This document shows positions 11,622 through 23,439 of a stretch of 64,000 nt of DNA, in pieces. Origin of the DNA: Nectonema munidae (taxonomy: Eukaryota > Nematomorpha > Nectonematoida > Nectonematidae); assembly GCA_030549495.1 (NCBI GenBank), contig JAUIRK010001052.1, positions 2,852,001 to 2,916,000 of the forward strand, written 5' to 3'. The notes beneath the pieces are model-generated. The model worked only from the letters and a program-made list of their open reading frames with translations. It was not told the origin of the DNA and made no database searches. The position numbers and the translations under genes were made by a program. Within the stretch, counting starts at the first letter, position 1. Every line of letters begins with the position of its first letter.

Positions 11622-12688
11622 ACAGTAGATTCTCTTTATTGAGATCGCATCAACTGACCTCAAATACAAACAAATTTATTTTCCTTATTCCTCAGCATAT
11701 AAATTTTTTTTATTTAAAACCACAAAAAAAAATTAGGCATTTATTTTGAATTGGGTGTGTAATTAACGTATCTGTAGCATTTCTTTAACGCTCAATAAGT
11801 TTATTCTGAATTAATTCAGTAATAATAATATTAATATCTTCTAATTAATCTTCTAGAATTTGCTCTTGAAGGTCCATTGTTGTTGAATTTCTTCAGCCAT
11901 TTGAAAGACATTATACTTGATTAGTACAGGTAGATGAGATTTCATCAAAAAATTGTTGCTCCAAGTTTTTCGATATAATTTTTACATATTTTTAATATTT
12001 TTATATTCATTTGAGTTTAAAAAAGTTTCCAGAAAAATAATGTTCTTTGCTCGTTTGAAAAATTCTAAGTCACAACACTTATCTTGCTGATCAAATAATC
12101 TGTTTAGAAGAATCGCAAATGACATCATACTTAATTCAGTAACAGACCTAGTAAAGTTCATTGGGTTATTTTATATAACAAGGAACAAATATTCAAATAT
12201 TTTTTTGTTCACCAAGCTGTCTAACAATAATTTTGGGTATTGATAATCTGGGAGATCATTGTGTTACAAGTACTGTTTTCAAGAATCTTGCCGGAAAGTA
12301 ACGAATAATCAATATTATTCACTAATTTTTTAAAATTTTATTAGGCATATACTACAAAGTATTTAATCTTTTTTTTTAAAACATTTATCTCGAATTTTTG
12401 ATAGTTCATTTTCATAAGAAGGATATGATTATTGACTGGTTCATCACATTCACATCTCAAAAAAAATTTCCAAATCAAAAACATTTTTCTTCTTTATATT
12501 TTAGAATATATTTAAATGAAATAAAAAAATGTTCAAATTTATTTGTTTTAGGATGTGTTTGCTATATTCACATTTGAAAAAAAAAATTTCAATCAAAAAC
12601 TTTTTTTTTTATATTTTGCTTTAAATAGAAAAAAAATCAAACTCATTATTTAATTTAGGATGGGTTCGCTAAAACATAATACTGTAGA
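11622..12688 (-). mobile_element. pogo/Tigger-like DNA transposon remnant
   Basis: The low-coordinate end TACAGTAGATTCTCTTTATT followed by GAGATCGC resembles pogo/Tigger ends and the MITE end at 6352. The high-coordinate end, inverted, is TACAGTATTATGTTTTAGCG. Between them the minus strand gives only broken frames; an acidic/glutamine-containing piece near 11850-11930 is where these transposases have their tail. I could not see a clear DDE block, so the assignment leans on the ends. Confidence 0.4.
12449..12676. repeat. Two-copy tandem repeat, ~117 bp
   Basis: A unit beginning TTCACAT(C/T)T(C/G)AAAAAAAA and ending TTTAGGATG(T/G)GTT(T/C)GCTA is repeated (about 12449-12566 and 12567-12676). 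Copies differ by point changes. Confidence 0.65.
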
Positions 12689-14134
12689 AATGAAGGATCA
12701 TCAGAGACGAAGTTTTTATAAAATCTTGATACAAATTAAAGTTTGGATGAAGTTGATACCTGTAAAAGTTAAGATATTAGCTACAAACGGGTTATCTTTA
12801 ATTATGCTAAACTATAAAATATAAAATAAAATATAGATATAAAATTTATGTTATTCGATATTCCATACATCAATAACAGATCCTTTTCTTGGTTTAATTG
12901 AGAATAAAAAATGTCTACTTGTAGAATATGCCATAAATTAACGCAATGATGTGAAATCACACATTTTCCAAATTAATTATTTATTAAACCTGTTTATTTT
13001 TATGCACAGTCGAAGTTACCTACTTTTTCAGAAGTGGAGGTTACGAAAATTTGTTGGAATCAAAGTATCCAAAAAATTAGAGACTCCAATAAATCAAAAT
13101 TCTCTTATATTGAAAATGGGTAGGCTTTATTATATAGATTATTATTTACATGATTCAATATATTTTAATCTGACTACCAAATCTCAGACACTTTTGTTAC
13201 ATCTCAGTGGCAAAGGGTTTGAAAAATACTATTGTCCTAGGATTGGAATAATGTTCTCAAAAATAAAATATAATTTATGTTCACCGTAGTTAATTCCTTA
13301 ATCTATAGCCATAAATTTATGTTAATCCTCTATTTGAGAACAAATTCACAGCAATTTCAGTAATAATATCTTAACTAATGAATACTTTTGATTTGAAATT
13401 AATTTTAAAGTTTAGCTCCTTTTTTATTGCTTGTAAGCTAAAAGCTTCAAAAAATGATTGGGTCTTAATTTGCCTAGTTAAGAATCGTATGGTTGCAATT
13501 TTGGTTAATTAACAATAATAACTGTAGGCTAGGATTTTATAATCTAATATTTTTGGCCCATCGACACGAAACTACATGGAATGATGCTTCATGGTAGCCT
13601 CAACGCCCATACTTTATATACCATTTCTGTTCCACACTAATTATATTTAGCCGGAGATGATGTCCACATAAATCATTTCCTCTATTTCAACATATATATG
13701 TAACATCTGGAGGTGGAGACTCTAAAGTTAACAATTAAAAGTTAAGTTCAAACATGAAAAAACGAATGCTGAACTCATTGTCGTGGATACATGTATAATG
13801 GAAACAAAGGTGGGAACAATGGAAATTTATGAGCCCTGGGTTCGCAATAGGTTTGAGGGAATCGGGTAGAAATAAAATTTATTTTTTCATAAAAAACATT
13901 AACTAATAATATATTATCACAATTCAATAAGAAATTAGAGAACACACGAGTATGCATTTATAAATGTAAGACAAAAAATGATTAATTTTTGCGTAATCTG
14001 ACACGAATACATTAAATAACTGAAAAAATGGGAAAAGAGCAATAAAAGTAAGATGAACACAGGTCGAATATACTTTCATAAATCAAAAGTGAATTTCACT
14101 ACTTGAATTGCAGAAAAATTGAGGAGAACATATT
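12689..14134. other. Intergenic, no gene recognised
   Basis: The longest open frame is 12951-13289 (+, 112 codons). It matches no family I know, has no clear domain, and its composition is like the surrounding AT-rich DNA, so I do not call it a gene. 13775-13957 (-) is similar. Confidence 0.5.
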
Positions 14135-14140
14135 TTTAAT
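14135..14140 (-). terminator. Possible NHE polyadenylation signal
   Basis: ATTAAA on the minus strand lies about 50 nt past the NHE stop codon. A canonical AATAAA on that strand occurs later, at 13883-13878. Either could serve. Confidence 0.3.
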
Positions 14141-14191
14141 CTTTGAAACATCAACTTCCTAATTTAAAAAAAAAACTGGGTTGAGCATGAA

Positions 14192-16180
14192 TTAATTAGG
14201 ACCATAGTTGTTCTGTTGCATGTTACCGAGACCAAGATCGCCTATATCAGGGAAAGTTTCAACGTGATTCACGACATGACTAGGGAGAGTTTCTTGGACT
14301 CTTGGCTTGGACGAAGAACGTCGAGAATTGTCTTCAATCTCTATGTCACTTATGGAAGTGTTATTGGAAAGAGAATCAAAGTTATGATTCAACTGCTTCT
14401 TACTAGACAGTAATTTTGCCAGAGGAGATAGGAAAGTCGGTAGAGTATCTACGAGAGAGGGAAGAGAGTGTGTGAAAAAGGGCATCAAGTACAAGCGATC
14501 GAAGCTAAACCACTTCTTAAACATGAGAGATTTCGTGCTTATCAATGCGCTTTTGTCGCTATTCGCCACCGATCTTTTATTGAATGCCAATCTTTCATCA
14601 TCGCCCTCATCCTTTTTTGAAAGTAGGCCGACAGGAATATTGAGCCAGGTTAGCATTTGAGTTGTCATGCCTCCACAAAATATGACGGTGATGATGGCAA
14701 TGATAGAAGTAGTTGAGTAAATAGCTTGTCGCTGATATGAGGACGTATTTCTTATGGCTAAAGCGAACGCCATCGCTCCACGAAGTCCAGAAAACATAAG
14801 CATGTGTTGAGTTTCATATTTTATTTTATTTTTCCTGCCCAAGTTTAGGAACAGAGACAATGGATAAATATTAGCAATACGGGAAAGTATGATGCAAATG
14901 AATGAAGATATTATCAAGCCCCAATGAAAGATATGAGAACTAAACGTAAACATGGATGCTCCAATGTAACAAAAGATAAAATTTTCCATCAAAAAATTAA
15001 GAAGACCAAATATGCCAGCAGTTAGATCTTTAGATTCGGTAGATAAATTATTGTGTGTGTAATGAGCTTGGCATATACCACAAAAAAGAGAAGAAACGAT
15101 ACCAGACATTTCACAAAGTTCCGAAACCAAATAAGACGAGTAGGACATGAGAACGAAAAGAGCACTTTCCAACAAGTAAAATTCTCTAATGTTGGTAAAC
15201 TTGGTCAGTAAAGAGTTTAACAGCCCCACTGAAGTTCCGATGAAAAAAGAACCAACAAAAATTGTTACAAAATGGACAATCAACTGCAAAAAAGAGTTCA
15301 ATCCAAAGGATCCTGCAGAAAGTACATATTTTTCTAAACCATCGGTTAGAATGACTGCAACAGCATCGTTAAACATACTTTCACCGAAGACTAATGCATA
15401 CAATAACAAATCAACGTTAAGATCGTTGAAAATACTAAGAACAGTTACTGGATCTGTTGCAGAAATAATTGCCCCAAAGTACAAACAGTCGATAAAAGCA
15501 AATTTCAGGTTAGGCCACATTAAAAGAAAAATGTATAGAAAGGATGCAAATACAGCCGTCGATATTAGAGTTCCAAGGAAAGCAAACGTGATGATGCTTC
15601 CAAAATTGCGAAAGAATTTCCTATTCGTCAAACTGAATCCGGCATTAAAGATGATTGGAGGCAAAAGAATGTTGAAAAAGATTTCTGAATCGAAAGTTGC
15701 TTTTATTTCCAACTCAGTTATCGATCTAGGATTTGATTGCGCTATAACATTTCGCAGGCGGTAAGTATATTTAGCGTCCTTACTGCTGGAGTTCTTAGAA
15801 TCGACAAGGCTCAACCAGATGCTGACTGGAACGGAGTTAGTGTAGTTAGCAGACACATTTGTAAATATGACATGCGGAATATGATTAGAGTCCGGTTTCG
15901 TAGAGTACTTGATGATAGCACCAATCACAAGTCCATAGAAAATTGCTAAGCCAGATTCATGTAGGAAACGAATTCTGCGGTGTTTGAAAATCCAGACGGT
16001 GATAATGGTGAGTACAAGAAGCAGAATATAAATTAAAAGATTCAGGCTATCAATGATATGATCTCGTTTAACTATCTTTTCTACGAGAGCATCACGATTA
16101 AACGTGTGTATTGATGCACTCATGAAGATAAGATATGCAATTATATTTCTAAAGTTGCAATTCCACTGTAACATCTTCAT
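14192..16180 (-). CDS. SLC9A6-like: Organellar-type Na+/H+ exchanger (NHE6/7/9 type), single exon
   Basis: This intact 662-codon frame encodes a cation/proton antiporter of the type that exchanges luminal H+ for Na+ or K+ in endosomes. Length matches the ~670 residues of vertebrate NHE6. I take the ATG at 16180; an in-frame stop lies at 16204-16202. Features in order: hydrophobic N-terminal segment (about 15-27), a first span followed by FKHRRIRFLHESGLAIFYG (about 65-83), FFNILLPPIIFNAGFSL, ATDPVTVLSIF, the ND pair of electroneutral exchangers in ESMFNDAVAVIL (about 271-272), REFYLLESALF, AHYTHNNLS, FLMENFIFCYIGASMFTF, RIANIYPLSLFLNLGRK and GLRGAMAFALAIR (about 463-475). The tail FDRLYLMPFFTHSLPSL resembles the family's FxxxYLKPxxTHSGPxL. 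The tail ends in a Ser/Asn-rich stretch. No intron interrupts it, unlike MPV17 and aPKC nearby. The exact subtype is an inference. Confidence 0.93.
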   Translation of the reverse strand: MKMLQWNCNFRNIIAYLIFMSASIHTFNRDALVEKIVKRDHIIDSLNLLIYILLLVLTIITVWIFKHRRIRFLHESGLAIFYGLVIGAIIKYSTKPDSNHIPHVIFTNVSANYTNSVPVSIWLSLVDSKNSSSKDAKYTYRLRNVIAQSNPRSITELEIKATFDSEIFFNILLPPIIFNAGFSLTNRKFFRNFGSIITFAFLGTLISTAVFASFLYIFLLMWPNLKFAFIDCLYFGAIISATDPVTVLSIFNDLNVDLLLYALVFGESMFNDAVAVILTDGLEKYVLSAGSFGLNSFLQLIVHFVTIFVGSFFIGTSVGLLNSLLTKFTNIREFYLLESALFVLMSYSSYLVSELCEMSGIVSSLFCGICQAHYTHNNLSTESKDLTAGIFGLLNFLMENFIFCYIGASMFTFSSHIFHWGLIISSFICIILSRIANIYPLSLFLNLGRKNKIKYETQHMLMFSGLRGAMAFALAIRNTSSYQRQAIYSTTSIIAIITVIFCGGMTTQMLTWLNIPVGLLSKKDEGDDERLAFNKRSVANSDKSALISTKSLMFKKWFSFDRLYLMPFFTHSLPSLVDTLPTFLSPLAKLLSSKKQLNHNFDSLSNNTSISDIEIEDNSRRSSSKPRVQETLPSHVVNHVETFPDIGDLGLGNMQQNNYGPN

Positions 16181-16204
16181 CTCGTAATTCAAAGAAAACT
16201 TTTA

Positions 16205-17084
16205 TATTTAAAGGTTGGATTTTCCTAAAAATAAATATGTATTCAGTGTAACAAAATTCTAAATTTTAAATTCAAAATAAAAAAAATTACCGTTTATACG
16301 CATATACTTAGGACACTTTTTTATTTACTGCTTTGATATTTCCAAAAACATGAGATTTCGTCGACATCCAAATTGAAATATCGTTAAAAATAAACAAGCA
16401 TTTTTCCAAGTTAGCATTTTTAAAAATATAAAACATATAATATTGGCTAAACATTGAACTGAAACTATTGCGAAATTTCAAGTTAAATCATTTTTAAGTA
16501 ATTAGCATATTTATTACTTTGTATGGTGGAACAACGCGGTAAAAATTCTTGCAAATATGAATCTTCATTCAATGTAACATTACTACAATATACCTAGATT
16601 TTACTGTGTATTTTATTTGATACTTTGTTTAAATAAACTTTCCTCTGTATGTTGATTAGATATGGGGAATGAATCACTGGATTATTTAAAAAGGATGAAA
16701 ATCGATTTTAATAAACATACATCATTTTAAAAATAGATTTTAAATCATCTCTAAAAGTTTTATTATTCCGAGTGTTAAAGAAGTTCACATTAGTTATTTT
16801 AGCGATTTTGTTATCAATGACAATAATGTCATTTTTAAATTGTAAAGTGCTTTAATTTCGCGAGAACAAAATTTCCGGAAGGTTCAAAAACTAATTCACA
16901 ATGATTTAATTTTGCGAATAATCATTTCTAAAATTTTAGATATTTAGTCCAAAAAAATTAGTCTTTTTACTTGTTGAGAACTTAATATTGAAATTACAGT
17001 AATTTTTAATTTTATATGACATTTTAAATGTTATAAAAAATGTGAAACTCTAGAAATTCCTGGGAAAAATTTCTTAATTTTTTG
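16205..17084. other. Intergenic, 5' flank of NHE
   Basis: AT-rich, with no recognisable coding or repeat structure apart from short A/T runs. A promoter for NHE should lie here, but I cannot point to a convincing site. Confidence 0.5.
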
Positions 17085-17175
17085 GTTGTCGGTATCACAA
17101 CAAAGTGAAGAATAATCTTCCATAGCCGGTCAGATGGTAATACTTACGATCGGAAATCGAACTTTAGCTGTAGCT
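17085..17175 (+). repeat. tRNA-like SINE, copy 1
   Basis: Starts TTGTCGGTATCACAACAAAG and continues through ATAGCCGGTCAGATGGTAA (A-box-like) to GATCGGAAATCG (B-box-like). The same string with about 85 percent identity by eye is at 52868-52975. Two copies with internal Pol III-like boxes support a SINE family. Confidence 0.6.
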
Positions 17176-17359
17176 GCATCTTTTTCTGTTGAAACAAATT
17201 CTTCAAATCATTTTCAAATATTTAGTTTTATTTTTCTATTTTAATTTTATAATTAGAATTCATATTATTACTAAATCAAGGAAATTATTTTTTAACATTT
17301 AGAATTCTGCTTTTATTCCTTAACCATATCAGTGACGAGGCCATTTTAGCCCCCCCCCC

Positions 17360-19234
17360 TAGGCTGTTGCCAATGCTCCAAGATTTTCAGATCATGCCTT
17401 ACTTTTTTTCAGAGCTGTATTATGAATCATAAAGTAGCATTAAAAATTTTTTTTGAAAAAAATTAATGTTTAGGTGGTGCAAAGAAAAATAAAAAGAATC
17501 ATTTTTAAATTCAAGGAAAGATTATCCTTTTTTGGGCAATATTCCTGGATCTACTCATTTAACTATTACCGGTTGTAGACTTCCTACGTTTCAACAAATT
17601 TTGTTATGCTATCTTAGTTTTATGAAGAAGTTCAAAGAAGAAGATTGTTCTAAAAATTCAAAAATAAGTATTCTCAGTTCGAAAAAAGTTGTTGAAGTCA
17701 TGAAGCACTATCAAAAAGCAAATATACCTACAAAGCAGAAAATAAAATTTATCAGATTTTAATTTATGCGTCAAAATATAAGAAAATAAAAAAATTTGAG
17801 TTGATGATCCACACAATAGTAAAAAGATTGAATAATTCATAAATAAATTAACACAAACAATGCCTTTTTGGGCAAGAGATGTTTTACAAAAAATGAACAG
17901 ATGAAAAATGGAAAAACAACATTTGAAAAAAGAGAGATTGATGAGAATATTATTTGAAAAGATGATTAATGATAGAGAAAACGCTTCCTACAGTGGTGTA
18001 GATGCAAAGGTTTTTCATTAAGTGAGAAAAGAAAGAAAAAACAAAAAGTTTGTGATAAAAAGAAAAGCAATATTAGTTTAGAAAGAGAATGTTTAGAAGG
18101 TGAAGATTGCGATAAGTTAGAAAAAAACATCGATATTTCAAGCAAAAGATCTCACAAAAGGTATAAAAAGAGTGGAACAAACATTTTTGTAACACATGAA
18201 ACGTAGTTTCTACATTTGTAAGAAACAATGTTTCACAGACAGCATCTGCTACAATTCTTCAATCATTTATTGAAGATTGTAAAGGTGACTCAAGCAAAAT
18301 TAACTTACATCCTTCTCAAGCCTACAAATATAAAGTTGAAGTTATAGAAAAAACTGCTGAAAAAATTAAAAGTTCTTGGACGCCAAAAACATTCTTAAAC
18401 TTGCATTGGGATGGAAAGTTGCTTCCAACATTGAAAAGCAAGTTTCATTACGAAGAGCGGATGCCTGTGATTGTTTCAAACAATGACATGATCAAATTGC
18501 TTGGCGTGCCATTAATAGCTTTTTTTGAAAATAAAACAAAGGAGAAGATGTTCTTTCAAAGGCGTCTGTTGATTTGCTTGAAAATTGGAATTGCAAAGAA
18601 TTTGTGAAAACAATGGTCTTTGACACCACAAGTCTAAACACTGGACGTTTATCGGCTACTTGTGTTTGCATTCAAAGCAAATTAGGAAGACCACTTCTTT
18701 GGTGTCATTGTAGACATCATATTGGAGAAATTATGTTAAGAAAAATTTGGGAAGCTACAGAAATTTACAGTTCATCTGGTCCAGAAAACAATCTTTTCAA
18801 TGAAAAAAAACTTTAGAGTTTTATTTTTAGAAGAACCATCTAATTACACTTTTTATGAAGGAAAAAAGGATGTGTTGATTTTTACAAAAATATGTTGAAA
18901 AAATATTATGTTAGAAATGATTACAAGGAACTTCCCTTGTATGTTAGAAATATATATTTATGTTAGAAATTATTACAAGGATTTAAAATATTTTTGAATT
19001 GTTTTTTTTAATATTTATATTTGTATTCATTATATTTTTTAAAACTATGATTAAATAAACATACAAAAATTACATTTTTTTGAAATACAAAACAATTTAT
19101 TTCCGATTTTGCGATACCTAAACAAGTTTCAATACTCGCCAAATTTTAAACTTAATATTCTACCATAATTTTACAACTGTAAAAAAAAGTAAGGCCTTGT
19201 TAGATAATTTTTTATTTTTAAGGGAAACACCCTA
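17360..19234 (+). mobile_element. Decayed DNA transposon, HWDGKLLP family
   Basis: 18190-18816 carries, in two frames, LNLHWDGKLLPTLKS, LGVPLIAF, VFDTTSLNTGRLSATCV and CRHHIGE. These are blocks I know from an arthropod/cnidarian multicopy protein family that looks like an RNase H-fold transposase (D in FDTT, E after CRHH). 17532-17762 supplies an N-terminal piece (TITGCRLPTFQQILLCYL). The two ends, TAGGCTGTTGCC and, inverted, TAGGGTGTTTCCC, match, and inside them AGTAAGGC lies in inverted orientation. Runs of 10 C and 13 C abut the ends outside. Stops and shifts make it inactive. Confidence 0.65.
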
Positions 19235-19379
19235 CCCCCCCCCCCCCTCCCTCAACGAAAATGTCTATTGTACAAAATTGGCTAAATTATATGCCCTCAA
19301 ACTTTCTGGCTTTTCCTATCCTAAAATCGTTAGCTGCATCTTTTGATACCAGTTTCATGGTAGTTGAATGACCCTCTCG

Positions 19380-20770
19380 TGTCAAAAACTGTCAATCAAA
19401 ATCAAACGTACATTTTTCTAAAAAAAATTTAATATTATAATGTCTATAACTTAGTGTTTATATTAGATACACTCTTGAAAATTTTTAATCAGATATATAT
19501 TGGTACAAATAACATTTCAATAAACATTACACTTTGTAATAAATATCAATCAAAAATTTGATTGATGATAAAATTACTTACGAAAACATTCATACAAATT
19601 TTAAATAAAATTAATTTTTTTATACCAAATTGACCATGCTGATTTCATTTCTCAACTTAGTTTTAACTATTAGGGTGTGAAAAATTCTGAAAGTGTCAAT
19701 AAAATTTATGGTTTCCGGCTGAAATTATATGTATGAACATTATTCAAATTAAAAAAATATACATTTTTATACTAAGTCAAGCATGCCAATTTAAATTCCG
19801 GGGTCATTTTTTGTAAATTCGTTTTTAAAATGTCTAAAAGTGTCAATCAATTTTGTGGTTTACATATGAAACTCCAAGAATATTAATTAAATTTTAGACT
19901 AAATATATTTTTTATATCAAATCTACCATGCCAATTTCATTTCTCAGTTCACTTTTAGCAACTATGATTTGGAAATGTCTAAAAGTATTTGCAGTTTACG
20001 TCTGAGAAAGTAACATTTATCAAATAATTTTTTTTTAAATAAATCGAACATGCAGATTTTATTTTTCTAATCATTTTTTACAATTAGGGTGTGAAAATTT
20101 TAATCATATTTGTGGTTGATGACAAAAATTATTTCCTAGAATATTCTTTATATTCTCAATAAAATATATATTTTTTTGTACTATATCTCCATGCTGATTT
20201 CATTTTTGGACTCAGTTTTTGTAATTAGAATGTGAAAATGTGAATCAAATATGTTAGTTTCGCCTGAAAAGTTTCTTTAAAAACATTTATTCACATTTTA
20301 AGTAAAATATTTTTTAAACTAAATTGACGATGTTGATACCATTTTTTGGCTAAGTTTTTACTATTACTCTGAAAAAATGTGACAAAGAACAAATAGAATT
20401 AGTGATGTATGCCTGAAAATTATCTCATAAACATACTTCCATATTTTAAATAAAATACATTTTTATTCTTAATTTTTTTATTACGATGCTCCCTTCATTT
20501 CGGAACTAAGTTTTCCCAATTACGGTGCAGGAATGTGTGGAATTATCAATCAATTTTAGCATTTTGAAAAAAACTCATAATTTACTTTGATTGAAAATCA
20601 CTATTAAAATTTTGATTGAGGATAAAATTCTGACTAAAAATATCCATCAAATTTAAAATAATTTTTTAATACAATATTGTCCATGTTTTTCGTTTCTATA
20701 CTTCTTTTTGGTCATTACAATGTAAAAATCGGTGAAAGTATCAAACGAATTGGCAAAAATCATTTTTTTC
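19380..20770. repeat. Degenerate tandem array, period about 146 bp
   Basis: A motif like ACCATGCTGATTTCATTTCT recurs near 19634, 19777, 19924, 20045, 20185, 20324, 20479 and 20674. A second motif like AAAGTGTCAATCAATTTTGTGG recurs at a constant offset (about 19386, 19546, 19692, 19838, 20100, 20241, 20388, 20543, 20725). Spacings are mostly 139-157 bp, with outliers 116-121 and 184-195. Copies differ a lot, so the array is old. No coding frame crosses it. Confidence 0.75.
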
Positions 20771-21009
20771 CAAAAAATAATTTGTCAAGTTTCTCATAAA
20801 TGTTATTTATTATAGTACAAATAATTAGTATGAGAGAAGTAAGGAAACTGAAGGCACATTGAAATGATAACGCGTGATCACAAGAAAAATGAAATAGTAA
20901 TACGTTTAATAAAGTGATTTTATATCGTCGATATGGTAATCCTTTCAGGAACTAAATAGTTTTAAGAAATAAGTATGTAATGGTTTATTTTTAGACTATA
21001 TATAAAAAT

Positions 21010-21109
21010 TTGGTACTTATTAGTTATCTCCCTTCCACTTAAAATTTTTTTTCAGTAATTTACTAAAAAAAATTTTTTGAATGGGGGAGAGTTAACACAT
21101 AAGTACCAA
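21010..21109. repeat. 100-bp foldback (hairpin)
   Basis: The arms TTGGTACTTATTAGTTATCT.. and, inverted, TTGGTACTTATGTGTTAACT.. pair almost throughout, meeting at CAGTAATTTACTA near 21052-21064. Likely part of a miniature element whose right end is CGGGCCTG at 21194-21201. Confidence 0.75.
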
Positions 21110-21132
21110 AAAAATTTTTGTGAAAATATTTT

Positions 21133-21154
21133 CCCCCCCCCCCCCCCCCCCCCC
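21133..21154. repeat. 22-base C homopolymer
   Basis: Uninterrupted C run. It sits between the foldback and the terminus CCTAGTTACGGGCCTG, as G/C runs do in several elements of this window. Confidence 0.9.
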
Positions 21155-21201
21155 AATTTTTTTCAGCTCTCCCAATTTAAAAGTCCTAGTTACGGGCCTG
21201 A

Positions 21202-23400
21202 CTTCGAGCCGTATTTTGTTTTATTTACTGATTTAATATTATCATTCATTACTAAACTCGTGACCTACCATTAAAAATTAATTATACATCCATAAAATAT
21301 ATATTTTAATATAAAGCATGAACATTTATCATAACACAAGTTACAAATATCTTAGGATGAGTATTTTCGATAACAAATGTAAAGCGAAGTTCATGAGTGA
21401 CAGTAGTATAAGTATATAGATTCAAAAGATGCAAGAATGTAAAATATTTTAAAATAGGGGCGAATTTGAGAATACTCAGGGCCGCATGCAGCAAGCAGAG
21501 TGCGATTTGGACAACACTGGCTTTTATTATGCATAGATAAGTAACTAAAAATTAATAAATGATGAAATAGCCAAAGAAAATAGCAGGACCATAATCAAAT
21601 CACCAAAATATTCTAGAGTATAACAAAAAAATAAAACACTTCGCTGACTTTTTGAAATTAGCTATGTAGAATACATGACAGAGAAAATTTGTCACGACGA
21701 AAAATAAAAAGACATTGTACGTTAGACTGTTATTTCAAGCGATCCAAGTGAATTCGGTATTCATTTTTTTCTATGTATTAAAAATATAAAATTATTTATT
21801 GTTTTCGTATCATATAAAAAAAAACTCAAAAAATTTGAACCCCTTCTAAAATGAAAACCTTGTTGAGTCATAATACATCCGATATAGAAAGATTGCACTG
21901 CTTTTAAGTCGTTTATAAAAAATATTTGCAGATAAAAAAATTAAAATGATTCAATATGCAAATAGAAAAGCAAAAAGACATTTTACAAATAGGATATTTG
22001 AAAGTTATTAATTCACAAAACGAAAAGTGCTCTGCAACTCAAAGAATTCTTTTCGAAAAATATCTAATTTTTTTTAACGTTTTTATTTTATGCTTCGATT
22101 CAGGATGAAGCGTGCATTAACAAGATGCATAATTTCCATTTTTTATAATTACTTACACGTAAACAAATCATCATTAAGTACGCGTTTTAGCAATGTCTCC
22201 AAAATTATTTTGATAAGGAAAACTGAAACATACCAAATAAAAAATTGTTCACTGATAGATGTTTAATTCTGAAACAAATTTTTGTTAGTCTTAAAATGAC
22301 ATTTTAAGGATTCTAATTGTAATAAAAAGAAAAATCTTCAATTTTCTGGCTTTAAAAATTGCAAAACTTATTTTTATAATTAAAGTTTAAAGGAAATTAT
22401 TTTGACCAAAAGACAAAACTAGAGAAGATTCTGGAAAAACGGAGTAAAAGACCCCTATATCACATCATTCATTAAAAACCTGTCGATCAAAATTTGTTAC
22501 ATCCACAAGAAAACTATATAAAGGACTATTTAATTAGCCCCTAATCAGTTTCTGTAGATATAGAAGTCCCCTTCCATTCTGAATCGCAACACCTTGGCAA
22601 AATAATTCGAATCATCTAATTTTACCCTTTAATTATTACGTTAAGCTTAAAAAAACTTTTTAAAAGGAATCGGGTTAAAAAGATACGGTCAAATATTATG
22701 ATTTTCAAAAACTCTACTCTATTCATCAAAGTGATGATTAAAAAAAGGTAATATTGATGAAGTGATATCTATACTAAGAACTGCCTTCAAATTGAAAAAC
22801 TAATCGACCCAATGTTCTAAAAGTTTATCGTTTATAAAAGGAGGCAGGAAAGTTTTTTAAAAATGCTATGTAGAAACTTATTGAAGCAGCAGTGCGGTTT
22901 CGTTCCAGCAATACACAAATGTCCCAACCAATCAAAAACCCTTCTTCTTATCCCGCCTGAAGAAAGTAGTGAAAAAATTTAAGTATTGTTCAATAATAAA
23001 TTGCAAGTCAAGAACATAAGGGGTTCACTCATAAACGTATTTTCTGTTAAAAAAATTATATTTTAGTAAGTAAGTTTATTATATATAAAGTTTTGAGAAA
23101 TAATAATATTAATAATAATTTTATTTTTGAACGAAAAAAAACAAGTTTTTTTATATGTTCATAAATGTAAAAAAAGTAACAAATTATTGAATATAATATG
23201 GGAAAAAATTCGCTACTGAAATCCTTGAATTTCAACAATATAATAGAGAAGACATTATAAAAAACAATGAAATAATTAAGGAGAATCAATAATAGATACA
23301 AAAAACACTTTATAAATTCTATAAACAGATGATGTATGTATATATGGTAGAGAAATAAGGGAACAATATTGATAGAAGAGAGTTGATTTGTTTACTTGTT
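21202..23400. other. Intergenic, no feature recognised
   Basis: AT-rich. 22440-22980 has somewhat higher complexity and could be an old repeat, but no frame gives a recognisable family. Open frames at 21306-21494 and 23056-23301 are low-complexity. Confidence 0.5.
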
Positions 23401-23439
23401 AAGTATTCAATATCAGTTGAGAGAATTGAAGTGAGTTGA

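Noticed and set aside
12951-13289. 112-codon hypothetical gene
   Set aside because: No domain, no family and composition like the surrounding DNA; a frame of this length is expected by chance at this AT content.
15189-15764. 191-codon open frame on the + strand
   Set aside because: It is the antisense of the NHE gene. Its residues mirror the exchanger's hydrophobic codons and match no family.
22440-22980. Possible retroelement coding region
   Set aside because: Somewhat higher complexity, but no frame gives a recognisable reverse transcriptase, integrase or capsid block.
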